Both the position numbers and the translations under genes were made by a program. 51,973 bases of DNA from an uncultured Planctomyces sp. (GTDB taxonomy: Bacteria; Planctomycetota; Planctomycetia; Planctomycetales; Planctomycetaceae), in NCBI GenBank assembly GCA_937904325.1, contig CALGTK010000198.1:1-51973 (forward strand), read 5' to 3'. The notes under the pieces were generated by a model, which saw only the letters and a program-made list of their open reading frames with translations, was not told where the DNA came from and ran no database searches. Below, piece by piece: positions 8,292-17,697 of the stretch; the stretch's first letter is position 1, and every line of letters starts with the position of its first letter.

Positions 8292-10190
8292 TCAGGGAAC
8301 AACATTGTTTGTGCCGAGCAATTCATTCAACGCTCGGTTCAGGACTCGCACCGTGTACTTGCCGTCAGCGACGAAGCCTTTGCGATAAACGTTGTTTTGC
8401 TTCATTCCATCCAGGACTGGTCGAGCTTGCTCGTCAATTTCATCCAGCACGTTTGCCGCGTGGACTCTCGCCCATTGGGTACCGCTATCGAGCACCGCAA
8501 CCAGCACTGGCAATGCTTCATTCGGTTCATTCATTCGGCACAGGGCTCGTGCGGCTGCGACTCGAACGTTCTCTGAATCGTCTGCCAGGGCAAGGGTGAG
8601 ATCATTCTTCGCTGCCGAACCTGCTGTTCCAAGATTCCCAATCCCGACCGCCGCCCAGTACCGCACAGCAGCGTCGTCATCTTTCAGCGTCTGGCGCATT
8701 TTCGGCAGACTGTTTGCCCCTTCGAGCGACAATGAGGCCGCGTCTCGCAAGCGGTTGATCAACGTGCCCGCCTGATCGCCACCAAGAATCGCCCAGGCAC
8801 TACCAAGCTTTCCTTGTCGAGCGTTGATCTCCGCCTCTGGAACAAGACCGAGGTCACGAGTTTCCAGCACCCAGGCAAGGTGCGTTTTCCGCATCCGCCC
8901 GAGAATATTTTTGTACTGCGGATCACTCGCGAGATTGTTCATCTCATGCGGGTCGATCTGCGTGTCGTACAACTCTTCGATGGGCTTGCTCGGCGTCAGG
9001 AACTTTGCGACGCCTTCGTTCGCGGTTCCTTCAGATTGAACCCGCCGAATTTCCTGCATCAACGCTCCTCTTTCGGGCGTGTTCATGTACTGGTAGAAGG
9101 TCTTGAACGATTCGTAGTTGCGGATGTACTTGTAACGTTTGTCGCGAGTTGCCCGAATGATGTCGTACCGCTCGTCCATCCGGTCACGGGCTCCGTAAAC
9201 GTAATCTCGTGGAGCAGGCGTGTTCGCGCCGAGAAATGCCTGACCGTGAACGCGCTCAGGCATTTTGGAGCCGGCCAGATTCAAGGTTGTCGGGCCAAGG
9301 TCAATCAGACTGACAAGTTGATCGCTGACCGTCCCCGGCGTTCCCTGTCCGTCGACTCGGTACTTCTCTGGAATTCGCACGATCAACGGAACGTGCATGC
9401 CCGAGTCGTACAGCCACCGCTTAGCACGAGGTAGCCCGACTCCGTGATCGGACCAGTAGACAACGATCGTGTTGTCAGCCTCGCCAGCATCTTCGAGAGC
9501 TTGCAGATGCTCGCCGACCCAGCGATCCATCGCGGTGATCACATCGTAGTATCGGCCCCAGTCTTCACGGACGATCGGCGTGTCCGGGTAGTACGGCGGC
9601 AAACTCTCGACCGCGACACTTCGGTCAATTTTTTCGAGCCCCTCGGTCACCGAATCGTATTTGCCTTTACTGGCGATTCCGGATTCATGACACCCGGTGT
9701 AGTTAAACACGGCAAAGAAGGGCTGATTCTTGTCGGGACGCTTCTTCCAGTGAGCTTTCCCGCTGGATTCATCCCAGACCCCCTTGGGAGTCTTGAACTG
9801 ATAGTCCTGTTTCGAGCTGTTAGTGCAGTAGTAACCGGCTTCTCGAACGTAAGTCGGAAACGGTTTTACGTGCGGCGGCAATTCGGCTTTACACCGCATG
9901 TGATGAGTGCCTAGCGACGTCTGATACATACCAGTAATGATTGCCGATCGGCACGGAGCACAGACTCCAGCCGTTACAAACGCGTTCGTGTAGCGAGTTC
10001 CCTGTGCCGCCAGCCGATCAAGATTTGGAGTTCTGGCATTGGGATACCCATAGCAGTGCAGATGAGCACTGATGTCTTCGCATGACAGCCAAAGTATGTT
10101 TGGCCGGTCCGAGGCCTCATTGGCTTTCCCGGTTGCCAGGAAGCAAGTCAGAACAGTAATCAACAGACAAATCACTTTGCAGGGCTTCAT
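8292..10190 (-). CDS. Secreted sulfatase with C-terminal HEAT repeats
   Basis: This is a type I (formylglycine) sulfatase of 632 residues. A signal peptide spans about residues 1-22 (hydrophobic Val-Ile-Cys-Leu-Leu-Ile). The catalytic core begins at Arg-Pro-Asn-Ile-Leu-Trp. The C-x-P-x-R motif CAPCR is at 77-81, with Cys77 the residue expected to become formylglycine. A Trp-Ser-Asp-His-Gly block gives further metal ligands. The last roughly 130 residues are Ala/Leu-rich helical repeats of HEAT type, seen in some planctomycete sulfatases and likely used for protein contacts. I chose the ATG at 10190 because it starts the signal peptide and has an AAAGAG sequence upstream; an upstream Met at 10244 lacks both. 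The substrate cannot be read from the sequence; sulfated algal polysaccharides are the usual suspects. An esterase and an enolase-superfamily gene lie just upstream on the same strand. Confidence 0.92.
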   Translation of the reverse strand: MKPCKVICLLITVLTCFLATGKANEASDRPNILWLSCEDISAHLHCYGYPNARTPNLDRLAAQGTRYTNAFVTAGVCAPCRSAIITGMYQTSLGTHHMRCKAELPPHVKPFPTYVREAGYYCTNSSKQDYQFKTPKGVWDESSGKAHWKKRPDKNQPFFAVFNYTGCHESGIASKGKYDSVTEGLEKIDRSVAVESLPPYYPDTPIVREDWGRYYDVITAMDRWVGEHLQALEDAGEADNTIVVYWSDHGVGLPRAKRWLYDSGMHVPLIVRIPEKYRVDGQGTPGTVSDQLVSLIDLGPTTLNLAGSKMPERVHGQAFLGANTPAPRDYVYGARDRMDERYDIIRATRDKRYKYIRNYESFKTFYQYMNTPERGALMQEIRRVQSEGTANEGVAKFLTPSKPIEELYDTQIDPHEMNNLASDPQYKNILGRMRKTHLAWVLETRDLGLVPEAEINARQGKLGSAWAILGGDQAGTLINRLRDAASLSLEGANSLPKMRQTLKDDDAAVRYWAAVGIGNLGTAGSAAKNDLTLALADDSENVRVAAARALCRMNEPNEALPVLVAVLDSGTQWARVHAANVLDEIDEQARPVLDGMKQNNVYRKGFVADGKYTVRVLNRALNELLGTNNVVP

Positions 10191-10310
10191 CGATTTACTC
10201 TTTGGCGGATTAGTAGAACGTTGCCTGATGCAAGACTGACGCAAAGTCGCTGAGACGCGAAGGTTGCTCCTGGCAGAAACTCTGCGACCTGGCGTCAGAG
10301 ATGGTAGCGT

Positions 10311-11246
10311 CTATCGCTGCGACTTTGACGTCAGTCCAAAGTTCGCCGCGTGAAATTTCATCAGCTCAAGCCCACGTTTGTCGTAAATCAGTTTTGCACT
10401 GTGAGGGACGCCTTCGACGATCAAACGCTCATACGGAATCTTGAGCGACGTCAGAAAATCCATGTACTCAAGATTGTTCTTGTAGTTGAAGCCTTTGGTT
10501 CCAACGTGGACGAGAATCTTCAACGATGACTCCGGATTCTTCGCATATTCCCGAGCAAGATCCCACGTGTTGCAGCCCTCGGCAAAAACGAGGTTGTCGT
10601 TCTCGCGACCGTGGTTCTCTGAGATCGACTTTTCAGTCGCCTGTCCTGCGCCGCCAGGGGCGCACGAGCGGAACAGGTCCGGATGTTTGAACATAATTCG
10701 AGTCGTGCCTCGCCCACCCTGTGAGAAACCTTCCAGACCGCGGCTTGCGCGATTCGCGATCGTCCGATAAGTCGCGTCGACATGTGGAATCAGCTCTTTG
10801 ACAAAAACATCTTCACCTAACGAGCCGAACTGAGGCGTATTGTAGTGGCTGACTTTTCCACCGTTCACGAAGACGTAAATCATGTCCGGCACGTCGCCCT
10901 GCTGCATCGCCTTGTCGATATGTACTGTCAACTTGATCGACTTCGTTTCGCTGCCGGGCCGACCACCGTGCAGGTAGTAAACGACAGGGAAACGCTTCTT
11001 CGAGTTCTTCTTCGTTTCATAGCCTGGTGGTAGATAAATACAGTACCCGACGTCGACGTTCATCGACGGACTCTTGAAAGTCTGGTGTTTGAGACCGTCT
11101 ACCCAGTTACCTTCCGGAATTGGATTTACCCACCGAAACGGCTTCGGGGTCTTCTTCGCCGGTTGCTTGTCGTGCTTCGATTTCTGCGCGAAGACTGACG
11201 ACGAAATGACAACGACCGCGAGTGTCAAACAGAGTGTGCGAATCAT
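10311..11246 (-). CDS. Secreted alpha/beta-hydrolase esterase
   Basis: The 311-residue protein starts with a signal peptide (residues 1-20, ending Ser-Val-Phe-Ala). A basic linker and an esterase-D-like alpha/beta hydrolase domain follow. Visible landmarks are Val-Val-Tyr-Tyr-Leu-His-Gly-Gly (oxyanion loop) at about 88-95 and the nucleophile elbow GFSQGG with Ser175. A late His near Val-Pro-His-Ser probably completes the triad. Such enzymes remove acyl or feruloyl esters from carbohydrates, or resemble enterochelin esterases; the substrate here is unknown. It lies 66 bases upstream of the sulfatase and 71 bases downstream of the enolase-superfamily gene, which suggests one catabolic unit for decorated polysaccharides. 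Confidence 0.85.
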   Translation of the reverse strand: MIRTLCLTLAVVVISSSVFAQKSKHDKQPAKKTPKPFRWVNPIPEGNWVDGLKHQTFKSPSMNVDVGYCIYLPPGYETKKNSKKRFPVVYYLHGGRPGSETKSIKLTVHIDKAMQQGDVPDMIYVFVNGGKVSHYNTPQFGSLGEDVFVKELIPHVDATYRTIANRASRGLEGFSQGGRGTTRIMFKHPDLFRSCAPGGAGQATEKSISENHGRENDNLVFAEGCNTWDLAREYAKNPESSLKILVHVGTKGFNYKNNLEYMDFLTSLKIPYERLIVEGVPHSAKLIYDKRGLELMKFHAANFGLTSKSQR

Positions 11247-11317
11247 GATGCGGGCTGCTTTCGAGTTTTTTATGAGCTGACTATGAGCATAGTGGTTACT
11301 GGAAGTTACAACGGGCT

Positions 11318-12730
11318 TCAGGCAGGAATCAGGACCGGGCCTTTTCGAGCAGACGCATACAGTTCCTTCCAGCGTGTTGAGCCATCATCTGGCAGCAACT
11401 TCGTGTCGACTCCTCGTTCGAAGTAAGGCATCCGTCCCTCTTGCCCGATCTTCAACATGAAATTTACTTTGCCATTGTTGGCAATGTACATCTTCCGGCC
11501 ATCGAGCCACGTCGTCTCAATCAGCCGCGGAGGCTCAGGGCGACGGGCCGGCTTGCGGACCTTGTACTTCTCCACCGCATCCCAATCGATTTCACAACCA
11601 AGTCCCGACCCGGTCGGAATTTCCGACATTCCCACTTCGACATTGATCGGCTCGGTCAAGAGCTGATGTTGATAAAGCTGGTGGCAATTGACGGCCGGCC
11701 ATTTGGCGTGACTTAACACGGCTCCGAAGTGCTTCGACCAGGTGGCCGTAATTCCTGTACCGACAATCTGCAGCCAGAACGGCTTGTCAGCCATCGCGGA
11801 GACGGTTCCTCGATTCCGCACTCGGCTGGCCCCGCCGCCAATCACGAAGCCGTCACAGACCTCATTCTTTAGAGCAACGATTGGATCCGGATTTCCATAG
11901 TGCATGGCAACGGGCACTCGCGTCGCTTTGCGGATTGCCTGGTTGCCCGCGATGTCGTCCTGAAAAATCGGTGTCTCCCAGAAGGTCATCTGTTGAAATT
12001 CGGCCAACTCTTTGAGAATCGGAATTCCTCGTTCAGCGGTTAGCAGCGTGTCATTAAAATCGAGAGCGATGTGAAAGTCGTCCGGCACCGCCTTTGCCGT
12101 TTCTTCACACATGGCCCACACGTCGAACCACGGCCGGCCTTTCGTTTTATACGCTCGATACCCCTGCCGGTACGCCTCGGCACATTCCGCGGCCATATCT
12201 CTGGGCGACGTGTCAATATTCCACCAGGCGAGTGGAGTTTCATTCGTCAGCTGAGTTCCCAGCAACGCGTGTACCGGTACATCGCAAGCTTCGCCGACGG
12301 CGTCGAACAGAGCCATCTGTAGCCCGGCCCCAAGTTCGTCGTCCCACATGATTTCGACGGCGTTTTTGCCAATAGCGCGGGCGACGTGTGTATCTTCAGT
12401 CGCTCCGTACGTGTAGTAGAGCATCGTTTCACCGTGGCCGACGTGCCCGGATTTCAGTTTGACTGAGCAAATTTCCGAGTACATCCAGTGAGGGATTTCG
12501 CGAGACATTGCGCGGTGAGGAATCTCACGAAACGGAACCTTCACGGTCACACGGTCGATTGATGTGATTTCAAACGCGCGGTTCGGTTTAGGAGCAGCAG
12601 CGGCCTTTGGCAATCCATCGAGAAGCCCGATGCCAGCATATGCCGCTGTGGCGCCAGTCCGACTGAGGAACTGACGCCTGTCGATTCGTGGATTTGACGA
12701 ATGTTGAGAGGTTGTCTGGTGGCTAAACAT
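11318..12730 (-). CDS. Enolase-superfamily (mandelate racemase/muconate lactonizing type) protein with Tat-like leader
   Basis: The 470-residue protein begins with a twin-arginine-like leader (Asp-Arg-Arg-Gln-Phe-Leu-Ser-Arg) and an Ala/Gly-rich hydrophobic stretch, so it is probably exported folded. Enolase-superfamily features follow in order: the Tyr-Lys-Thr-Lys-Gly (KxK) catalytic lysines, an Asp-Phe-Asn metal-binding block, Trp-Glu-Thr-Pro-Ile and then Met-His-Tyr-Gly. Members abstract an alpha proton from carboxylates, as in sugar-acid dehydratases and racemases. The Lys-x-Lys arrangement suits that chemistry, but the substrate is unknown. The ATG at 12730 has an AAGGG eight bases upstream and replaces a longer frame from 12814. 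It is divergent from tsaE, with a 137-base shared promoter region, and heads the sulfatase/esterase block. Confidence 0.88.
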   Translation of the reverse strand: MFSHQTTSQHSSNPRIDRRQFLSRTGATAAYAGIGLLDGLPKAAAAPKPNRAFEITSIDRVTVKVPFREIPHRAMSREIPHWMYSEICSVKLKSGHVGHGETMLYYTYGATEDTHVARAIGKNAVEIMWDDELGAGLQMALFDAVGEACDVPVHALLGTQLTNETPLAWWNIDTSPRDMAAECAEAYRQGYRAYKTKGRPWFDVWAMCEETAKAVPDDFHIALDFNDTLLTAERGIPILKELAEFQQMTFWETPIFQDDIAGNQAIRKATRVPVAMHYGNPDPIVALKNEVCDGFVIGGGASRVRNRGTVSAMADKPFWLQIVGTGITATWSKHFGAVLSHAKWPAVNCHQLYQHQLLTEPINVEVGMSEIPTGSGLGCEIDWDAVEKYKVRKPARRPEPPRLIETTWLDGRKMYIANNGKVNFMLKIGQEGRMPYFERGVDTKLLPDDGSTRWKELYASARKGPVLIPA

Positions 12731-12867
12731 AAACGGTTCCCTTAGTGCTAAACGGTTCAGGTTATCCTGGGAGATCGTACGAGGTTCCGCCACCGAAACG
12801 ACGAGCGTGATCATCGCTGCAGGGTCAATGTGGCAGGAAGTCAGTCGTACGATATCCTTTGCGAATC

Positions 12868-13368
12868 ATGACCACCGAAACTCCTTCCGAAATTACCATA
12901 GAGCTGAACAACGAAATCAGGACTCAGCAACTTGGTAGAGCCTTGGGCGCGGTTGCGCAGCCGGGGCTTGTGGTCGCGCTTGTGGGGAACCTGGGTGCCG
13001 GGAAGACGCGATTTGTCCAGGCAGCGGCCGAAGGACTGGACATCCCTCGTGAAGCCGTCAACAGCCCGACGTTCGTTCTCATTCACGAATACGAAGGTCG
13101 CCTGCCGGTTTACCACTTCGATACCTACCGCCTTGGCGACATCGACGAATTTCTGGAACTCGGAGCGGACGAGTACATGTCCGGCGACGGTGTCTGCTTC
13201 ATTGAGTGGGCAGACCGGATGGAAGAAGTGCTTCCGAGAGACCGCCTGAGCATCGCATTCGAAATTACGGGCGAGCTCACCCGCCGTGTAACCCTTGCAT
13301 CCGGTGGCCGCGTCTCACAATCAGTGCTGAACGCGTTAGATCAGCACCGTTCAGAATCGCAGTCCTGA
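12868..13368 (+). CDS. tsaE: tRNA threonylcarbamoyladenosine biosynthesis ATPase TsaE
   Basis: TsaE is the small ATPase that works with TsaB and TsaD to make the t6A modification at position 37 of ANN-decoding tRNAs. The 166-residue protein has a Walker A (GNLGAGKT, residues 40-47) and the family motif Ser-Pro-Thr-Phe followed by Tyr-His-Phe-Asp-Thr-Tyr-Arg. The later Phe-Ile-Glu-Trp-Ala-Asp is also typical. Length fits the family. The ATG at 12868 (Met-Thr-Thr-Glu) is preferred over a TTG nine bases earlier. No tsaB or tsaD is nearby. The gene ends 28 bases from the convergent GIY-YIG gene. Confidence 0.93.
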   Translation: MTTETPSEITIELNNEIRTQQLGRALGAVAQPGLVVALVGNLGAGKTRFVQAAAEGLDIPREAVNSPTFVLIHEYEGRLPVYHFDTYRLGDIDEFLELGADEYMSGDGVCFIEWADRMEEVLPRDRLSIAFEITGELTRRVTLASGGRVSQSVLNALDQHRSESQS

Positions 13369-13396
13369 CAGCGACAGCCAATGTCTTGATGAGGCG

Positions 13397-13687
13397 TTAA
13401 AAGTCCTCATTCGCTTTTCGAACGGTGAGCTCTTCCTTCTTCCTGTGACTCCACTTACGGACTTCGGCTTCGCGTTTCAGTGCCGATGATTGATCGGGCA
13501 GCGTTTCGGAATAGACCATCTCGACGGGCAACCGGCTGCGCGTGTATCTCGCGCCTTTACCGGCGTTGTGGACATCCATCCTCTTGACCGGGTCAACCGC
13601 GATGCCGGAGTACAAAGAGCCGTCGGAACATCTTGCGAGGTAAAAGTGCCACTGTTTCTGTTCGGTCTCGGACATGGCACGGACCAT
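13397..13687 (-). CDS. Stand-alone GIY-YIG domain protein
   Basis: This 96-residue protein is a single GIY-YIG nuclease domain. The Phe-Tyr-Leu-Ala-Arg-Cys and Leu-Tyr-Ser-Gly-Ile strands stand for the two signature triplets. A conserved Arg in Lys-Arg-Met-Asp-Val-His-Asn, the Gly-Ala-Arg-Tyr-Thr-Arg loop, and a Glu in the final Lys-Arg-Glu-Ala-Glu-Val-Arg-Lys-Trp helix follow. It resembles the YhbQ/UvrC-like small proteins, whose roles are poorly known (DNA processing is assumed). The ATG at 13687 has GGAA upstream; Met5 at 13675 is the alternative. It is convergent with tsaE. Confidence 0.85.
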   Translation of the reverse strand: MVRAMSETEQKQWHFYLARCSDGSLYSGIAVDPVKRMDVHNAGKGARYTRSRLPVEMVYSETLPDQSSALKREAEVRKWSHRKKEELTVRKANEDF

Positions 13688-13820
13688 AATGTTTCCGGTG
13701 GAGAGCGGTAGCGGAATAACGGTTAGACGTTGCTGCGACGAGCGATTCCGGTCAAAGTGATCAATCTGAGTATTTCTCGAATCCTCGAAGGTTTCCCTCC
13801 TGCGTACGCTGAGTTGCCCA

Positions 13821-16283
13821 ATGCGTCCTTGTCGAACTCAAAATTACTTTCCGATGTTGCTTCGTCCACCATTGCTGATGGTTTGTTGCGCTTTGGCTGT
13901 TTTCTCAGTTGGCACGCCGGACGGGGTTAAGGCCGAACTGATTGTTCGTCCGACAAAGATCGTGCTGGACAGTCCCGAGGCCTCGCAGCAGATCATCGTT
14001 TCGGTCTTGACGGAGAACGGCCGTCGCGATGTTACGCATGAGATCAATCTGGCTGTGGCAAATGATTCCGTTGCAACTGTGCAGGGAAGCTCGATCGTGC
14101 GACCTCGTGCCGAAGGCCGAACGGAGATCGCGGTGACACTTGACGGTGAAACCGTGCGAGTTCCAGTCGAAGTCGTGAAACAGCTCAGACCAGATCCGGT
14201 TTCATTTCGAAATGAGATTATCCCGATTCTGACCAAGGCTCATTGCAACTCAGGAGGCTGCCACGGAAAGGCGGAAGGTCAGAACGGCTTCAAACTGAGT
14301 ATCTTTGGCTTCGATGTTGAAAGCGACTACGCCGCGCTGATGAAGAATGGAAAAGGCCGACGGATCTCGCTGACGCAACCTGAGACAAGCCTGTTTCTTC
14401 TAAAAGCCACGTCTGAAATGCCGCACGGTGGCGGCCGAAAGATCGAGGAAGGCAGCTACCGATACCACCGTGTGTTGAGATGGATTCGCGAAGGAGCCGG
14501 GATTGATTCTGAAGACTCCGCCGCCGGCCAGATCGTCAAGATCGACGTTGAACCTCGCGAGCAGATTCTTCTCGGTGGAAGAACTCAGCAGCTTCGAGTA
14601 ACGGCTATCGACAGTTCTGGCGTCAGACGTTGCGTGACGGTCGAAGCGGAATACGAATCGAACGCGACGCCGATTGCCAATGTCGACCACCAGGGATTGA
14701 TCCAGGCCAGTGATATCCCCGGTGAAGCTGCGATTCTTGTCCGCTATCTCGGACACGTAACTTCATGCCGAGTGACGCTGCCCCGTCCCGACGTCACGTT
14801 TGAGCGTCCAGATGAAGCTAACTTTGTCGATACGCATGTCTGGGATCAGTTAGCTCGTCTGGGGATCGAAGCCGGAGCCGCAGCCAGCGAGTCGGAGTTT
14901 CTGCGACGGGTTTACCTCGACACGATCGGCACACTGCCAACATCAGAGGAAGCTCGGAAATATCTAGCTGATCTCTCATCTGGCAAACGCGACCGTCTCA
15001 TTGACGAGCTTCTTGTCCGCAACGAATACGTCGACTACTGGACCATGAAGTGGCTGGACGTTTTGCGAGCCGACCAGCTCAAAGTGACCCCGCAGGGGAC
15101 TGTCGCAATGCAGCGTTGGCTGCGTCGCAGCTTTCAGCAGAATGTGTCGTTCGACCAGATGGCTCGCGAACTACTCACGGTGCAGGGCAGTACGACTGCG
15201 GAAGGCCCCGGGGCGTTTTATAAAATTTTGAAAAAGCCAGACGAAATGAGTCGAGCGGTCAGTCAGCTCCTGCTGGGTGTTCGGATTGAGTGCGCACAGT
15301 GCCATCATCACCCGTCGGAACGTTGGAGCCAGGAAGACTACACGGCACTGGCCGGATTTTTCACGGGAGTCAAGCTGAAGAAACTTCCCAACGGAACGGA
15401 AGCAGTCGTTTCTTTGGGCGGCAAAGATCTGCCGCACCCACGGACGAGCGAACTCGTTGCTCCGCGAGCACTCGGAGCGTCGGACGCAGACCTGGATGGT
15501 TTGATTGATCGCCGTGTGGCGTTCGCGAACTGGCTGACTCAACCGGACAACGAGTTCTTTGCGAAAGCCATCGCCAACCGAATCTGGGCGCACTACCTGG
15601 GACGAGGACTTGTCGAACCGGTCGACGACATTCGTGAAACAAATCCGGCGACGAATGAGCCCTTGATGAACGCTTTGTCCCGGCACATGATCGATGTGGA
15701 ATTCGACATGCAAGCGTTCACTCGCACGCTGCTGAAGTCGCGTGTCTACCAACTTAGTTCTAAGTCGAACGATTCTAATCGTGACGACCAGCAAAATTTT
15801 TCGCACGCCGCGTACAAAGCGATTCCTGCCGAAGCTCTGCTGGATGCGATTTCCCAAACGACCGGGGTTGCTGAAAAATTCAACGGCTGGCCGGAGGGCT
15901 ATAGGGCTATCCAGATTTGGGATAACCGGATGCCTTCTTACTTCTTTCGTATTTTCGGCCGGCCGGTTCGAGCCACCGTCTGCGAATGCGAACGCAGCGG
16001 CGAGCCCAGCATTTCTCAGGCGCTGCACCTGTTGAACTCACCCGAGATCATGGCAAAGATTCAGCATCGGGACGGGACGGCGCGCCGTCTGGCAAATTCT
16101 GAGTTGACTGACGACGAACTAATTGACGAACTGTACTTAACGACGCTGTCGCGTTTCCCGAACGAAGAAGAACGGAACCTGATGCGGGAAGCGTTTTCAG
16201 ATTCAGGTTCGGAAAGAAATGAGGCGGTTGAAGATGTCCTCTGGGCACTACTGAATACGAAAGAGTTCATCTTTAATCACTGA
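13821..16283 (+). CDS. Secreted DUF1549/DUF1553 protein with Ig-like domains and haem-type motifs
   Basis: This is one of the large surface proteins typical of planctomycetes (820 residues). A signal peptide (about residues 1-36) is followed by a Big2-type immunoglobulin-like domain (about 40-120). A cysteine motif of the form C-x4-C-H (C142, C147, H148) lies in Cys-Asn-Ser-Gly-Gly-Cys-His, and a second Ig-like domain spans about 235-330. DUF1549 then carries CAQCHHH (C491, C494, H495), a true CxxCH. DUF1553 carries Asn-Arg-Ile-Trp-Ala-His-Tyr-Leu-Gly-Arg-Gly and Ser-Arg-Val-Tyr-Gln. The function of these domains is unknown; haem binding is inferred. It leads an operon with a DUF1501 gene (45 bases downstream) and a PPC-like gene. 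The start at 13821 is the first in-frame ATG and has only a weak ribosome site; 13854 is an alternative. Confidence 0.9.
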   Translation: MRPCRTQNYFPMLLRPPLLMVCCALAVFSVGTPDGVKAELIVRPTKIVLDSPEASQQIIVSVLTENGRRDVTHEINLAVANDSVATVQGSSIVRPRAEGRTEIAVTLDGETVRVPVEVVKQLRPDPVSFRNEIIPILTKAHCNSGGCHGKAEGQNGFKLSIFGFDVESDYAALMKNGKGRRISLTQPETSLFLLKATSEMPHGGGRKIEEGSYRYHRVLRWIREGAGIDSEDSAAGQIVKIDVEPREQILLGGRTQQLRVTAIDSSGVRRCVTVEAEYESNATPIANVDHQGLIQASDIPGEAAILVRYLGHVTSCRVTLPRPDVTFERPDEANFVDTHVWDQLARLGIEAGAAASESEFLRRVYLDTIGTLPTSEEARKYLADLSSGKRDRLIDELLVRNEYVDYWTMKWLDVLRADQLKVTPQGTVAMQRWLRRSFQQNVSFDQMARELLTVQGSTTAEGPGAFYKILKKPDEMSRAVSQLLLGVRIECAQCHHHPSERWSQEDYTALAGFFTGVKLKKLPNGTEAVVSLGGKDLPHPRTSELVAPRALGASDADLDGLIDRRVAFANWLTQPDNEFFAKAIANRIWAHYLGRGLVEPVDDIRETNPATNEPLMNALSRHMIDVEFDMQAFTRTLLKSRVYQLSSKSNDSNRDDQQNFSHAAYKAIPAEALLDAISQTTGVAEKFNGWPEGYRAIQIWDNRMPSYFFRIFGRPVRATVCECERSGEPSISQALHLLNSPEIMAKIQHRDGTARRLANSELTDDELIDELYLTTLSRFPNEEERNLMREAFSDSGSERNEAVEDVLWALLNTKEFIFNH

Positions 16284-16328
16284 TTTGATTGCGGACTCAT
16301 CGAATTTACCGGCGGAACGAGGCAGATT

Positions 16329-17672
16329 ATGTTGCGACTGGAACTCGGAAATCGACCGTTACAAAATTGCGATGGCATCGATCGCCGGCATGCGTTGCGC
16401 CTGGGTGCGACGAGTCTACTGGGAGGGTTAAGCCTGCCCACCCTCCTGGAGCTTCAGGCCAAGGCGGGGAACGGTCGCGAAGTCAAAGCAAAGTCATGCG
16501 TGTTCCTGTTCCTTGAAGGCGGGCCGCCTCATCAGGATATGTGGGATCCAAAGCCGGAGGCCCCTGAAGAGATCCGCGGTCCCTTCACGCCGATCGCGAC
16601 CAATGTGCCTGGCACCTTTATCACCGATCAGCTTCCGCACTGCGCGAAGATTGCCGACAAGTACACGATCCTTCGCAGCCATAGTCATCGCATTAACGGA
16701 CACTCGACCGGTTATCACTACGTCATGACCGGACGGAAGCCGAACTTTGCCGACGGCGACAATCCGATTCCGAACAACGACTACTTTCCGTCGGTCGGTT
16801 CAGTGGTCGCTCGCGAACTAGGGCAGGGCGGGGCACTTCCGCCGTATATCAACCTGCCGCATCCGATGCAGGGTGGCGGCCCGGGATTCTACGGTGCCGA
16901 GTACGCGCCGTTCGTCATCGAGTCGGATCCGACTCAGCCGGACTTTGAAGTCCGCGACCTGCAACCAATTTCCGGATTGTCAGATAAGCGTGTTTCAACA
17001 CGACGAAAGCTGCTGGCCGGAATTGAGCGTCTGGAACGCGGCCGGGCTGAGGGGCGAGCCGGCGTTATGTCGACTTACTACGAGAAAGCTCAAAGCCTCA
17101 TTACGTCTTCAGATGCGAAGCGGGCGTTCGATATTCACTCAGAGCCGGACGACGTCCGAGATCGATATGGCCGCACACAGATCGGCCAGTGCGCGTTGCT
17201 GGCCCGCCGGCTTGTTGAAGGCGGATGTCGATTTGTAGGAGTTGACGCTCCGGGTTGGGACGTCCACTTTAATTGCTTCCCGAGTCTGCAGACCGATCTG
17301 ATTCCGTATGCAGATCGAGCCTTCAGCGCCCTCGTGCTGGATCTCGAAGAACGCGGGCTGCTGGACGAAACGCTGGTCGTCATGATGGGCGAGATGGGCC
17401 GCACGCCTCGCATCAATAAGCAGGCCGGCCGGGATCACTGGTCGATGGCTCAGACGGTGATCTTCGCTGGTGGCGGCGTGAAACCTGGACAGGTGATCGG
17501 CGCGACGGATAAGCAAGCAGCGGCTCCGACGACTGATCCGGTCGGAGTCAACGATCTACTCCGAACGATTCATACATTGATGGGCATCGATTCGAGCCGA
17601 ACTTACCTTGGTCCTCTCGGCCGGCCCGTCCCGCTTGTCGACGGCGGCAAGTTCATCGACGCACTCGTTTAG
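16329..17672 (+). CDS. DUF1501 protein with twin-arginine-like leader
   Basis: The 447-residue protein belongs to DUF1501, a branch of the alkaline-phosphatase/sulfatase-like superfamily. It opens with Gly-Ile-Asp-Arg-Arg-His-Ala-Leu-Arg-Leu-Gly followed by a Gly/Leu-rich stretch, a Tat-like export signal. Family landmarks are Glu-Gly-Gly-Pro-Pro-His-Gln-Asp-Met-Trp-Asp-Pro-Lys near residues 63-75, Asp-Ala-Pro-Gly-Trp-Asp-Val-His, and the C-terminal Gly-Glu-Met-Gly-Arg-Thr-Pro then Arg-Asp-His-Trp. The activity is not known. The ATG has GAGG six bases upstream. It lies between the DUF1549/1553 gene and a PPC-like gene in one operon, the usual planctomycete arrangement. Confidence 0.92.
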   Translation: MLRLELGNRPLQNCDGIDRRHALRLGATSLLGGLSLPTLLELQAKAGNGREVKAKSCVFLFLEGGPPHQDMWDPKPEAPEEIRGPFTPIATNVPGTFITDQLPHCAKIADKYTILRSHSHRINGHSTGYHYVMTGRKPNFADGDNPIPNNDYFPSVGSVVARELGQGGALPPYINLPHPMQGGGPGFYGAEYAPFVIESDPTQPDFEVRDLQPISGLSDKRVSTRRKLLAGIERLERGRAEGRAGVMSTYYEKAQSLITSSDAKRAFDIHSEPDDVRDRYGRTQIGQCALLARRLVEGGCRFVGVDAPGWDVHFNCFPSLQTDLIPYADRAFSALVLDLEERGLLDETLVVMMGEMGRTPRINKQAGRDHWSMAQTVIFAGGGVKPGQVIGATDKQAAAPTTDPVGVNDLLRTIHTLMGIDSSRTYLGPLGRPVPLVDGGKFIDALV

Positions 17673-17697
17673 GCGTTTGACTTTATCTGGTGAGACT

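Noticed and set aside
15171-16028. A 285-codon frame antisense to the DUF1549/1553 gene
   Set aside because: Long antisense frames are common in GC-rich genes; the plus-strand protein has clear domain motifs throughout.
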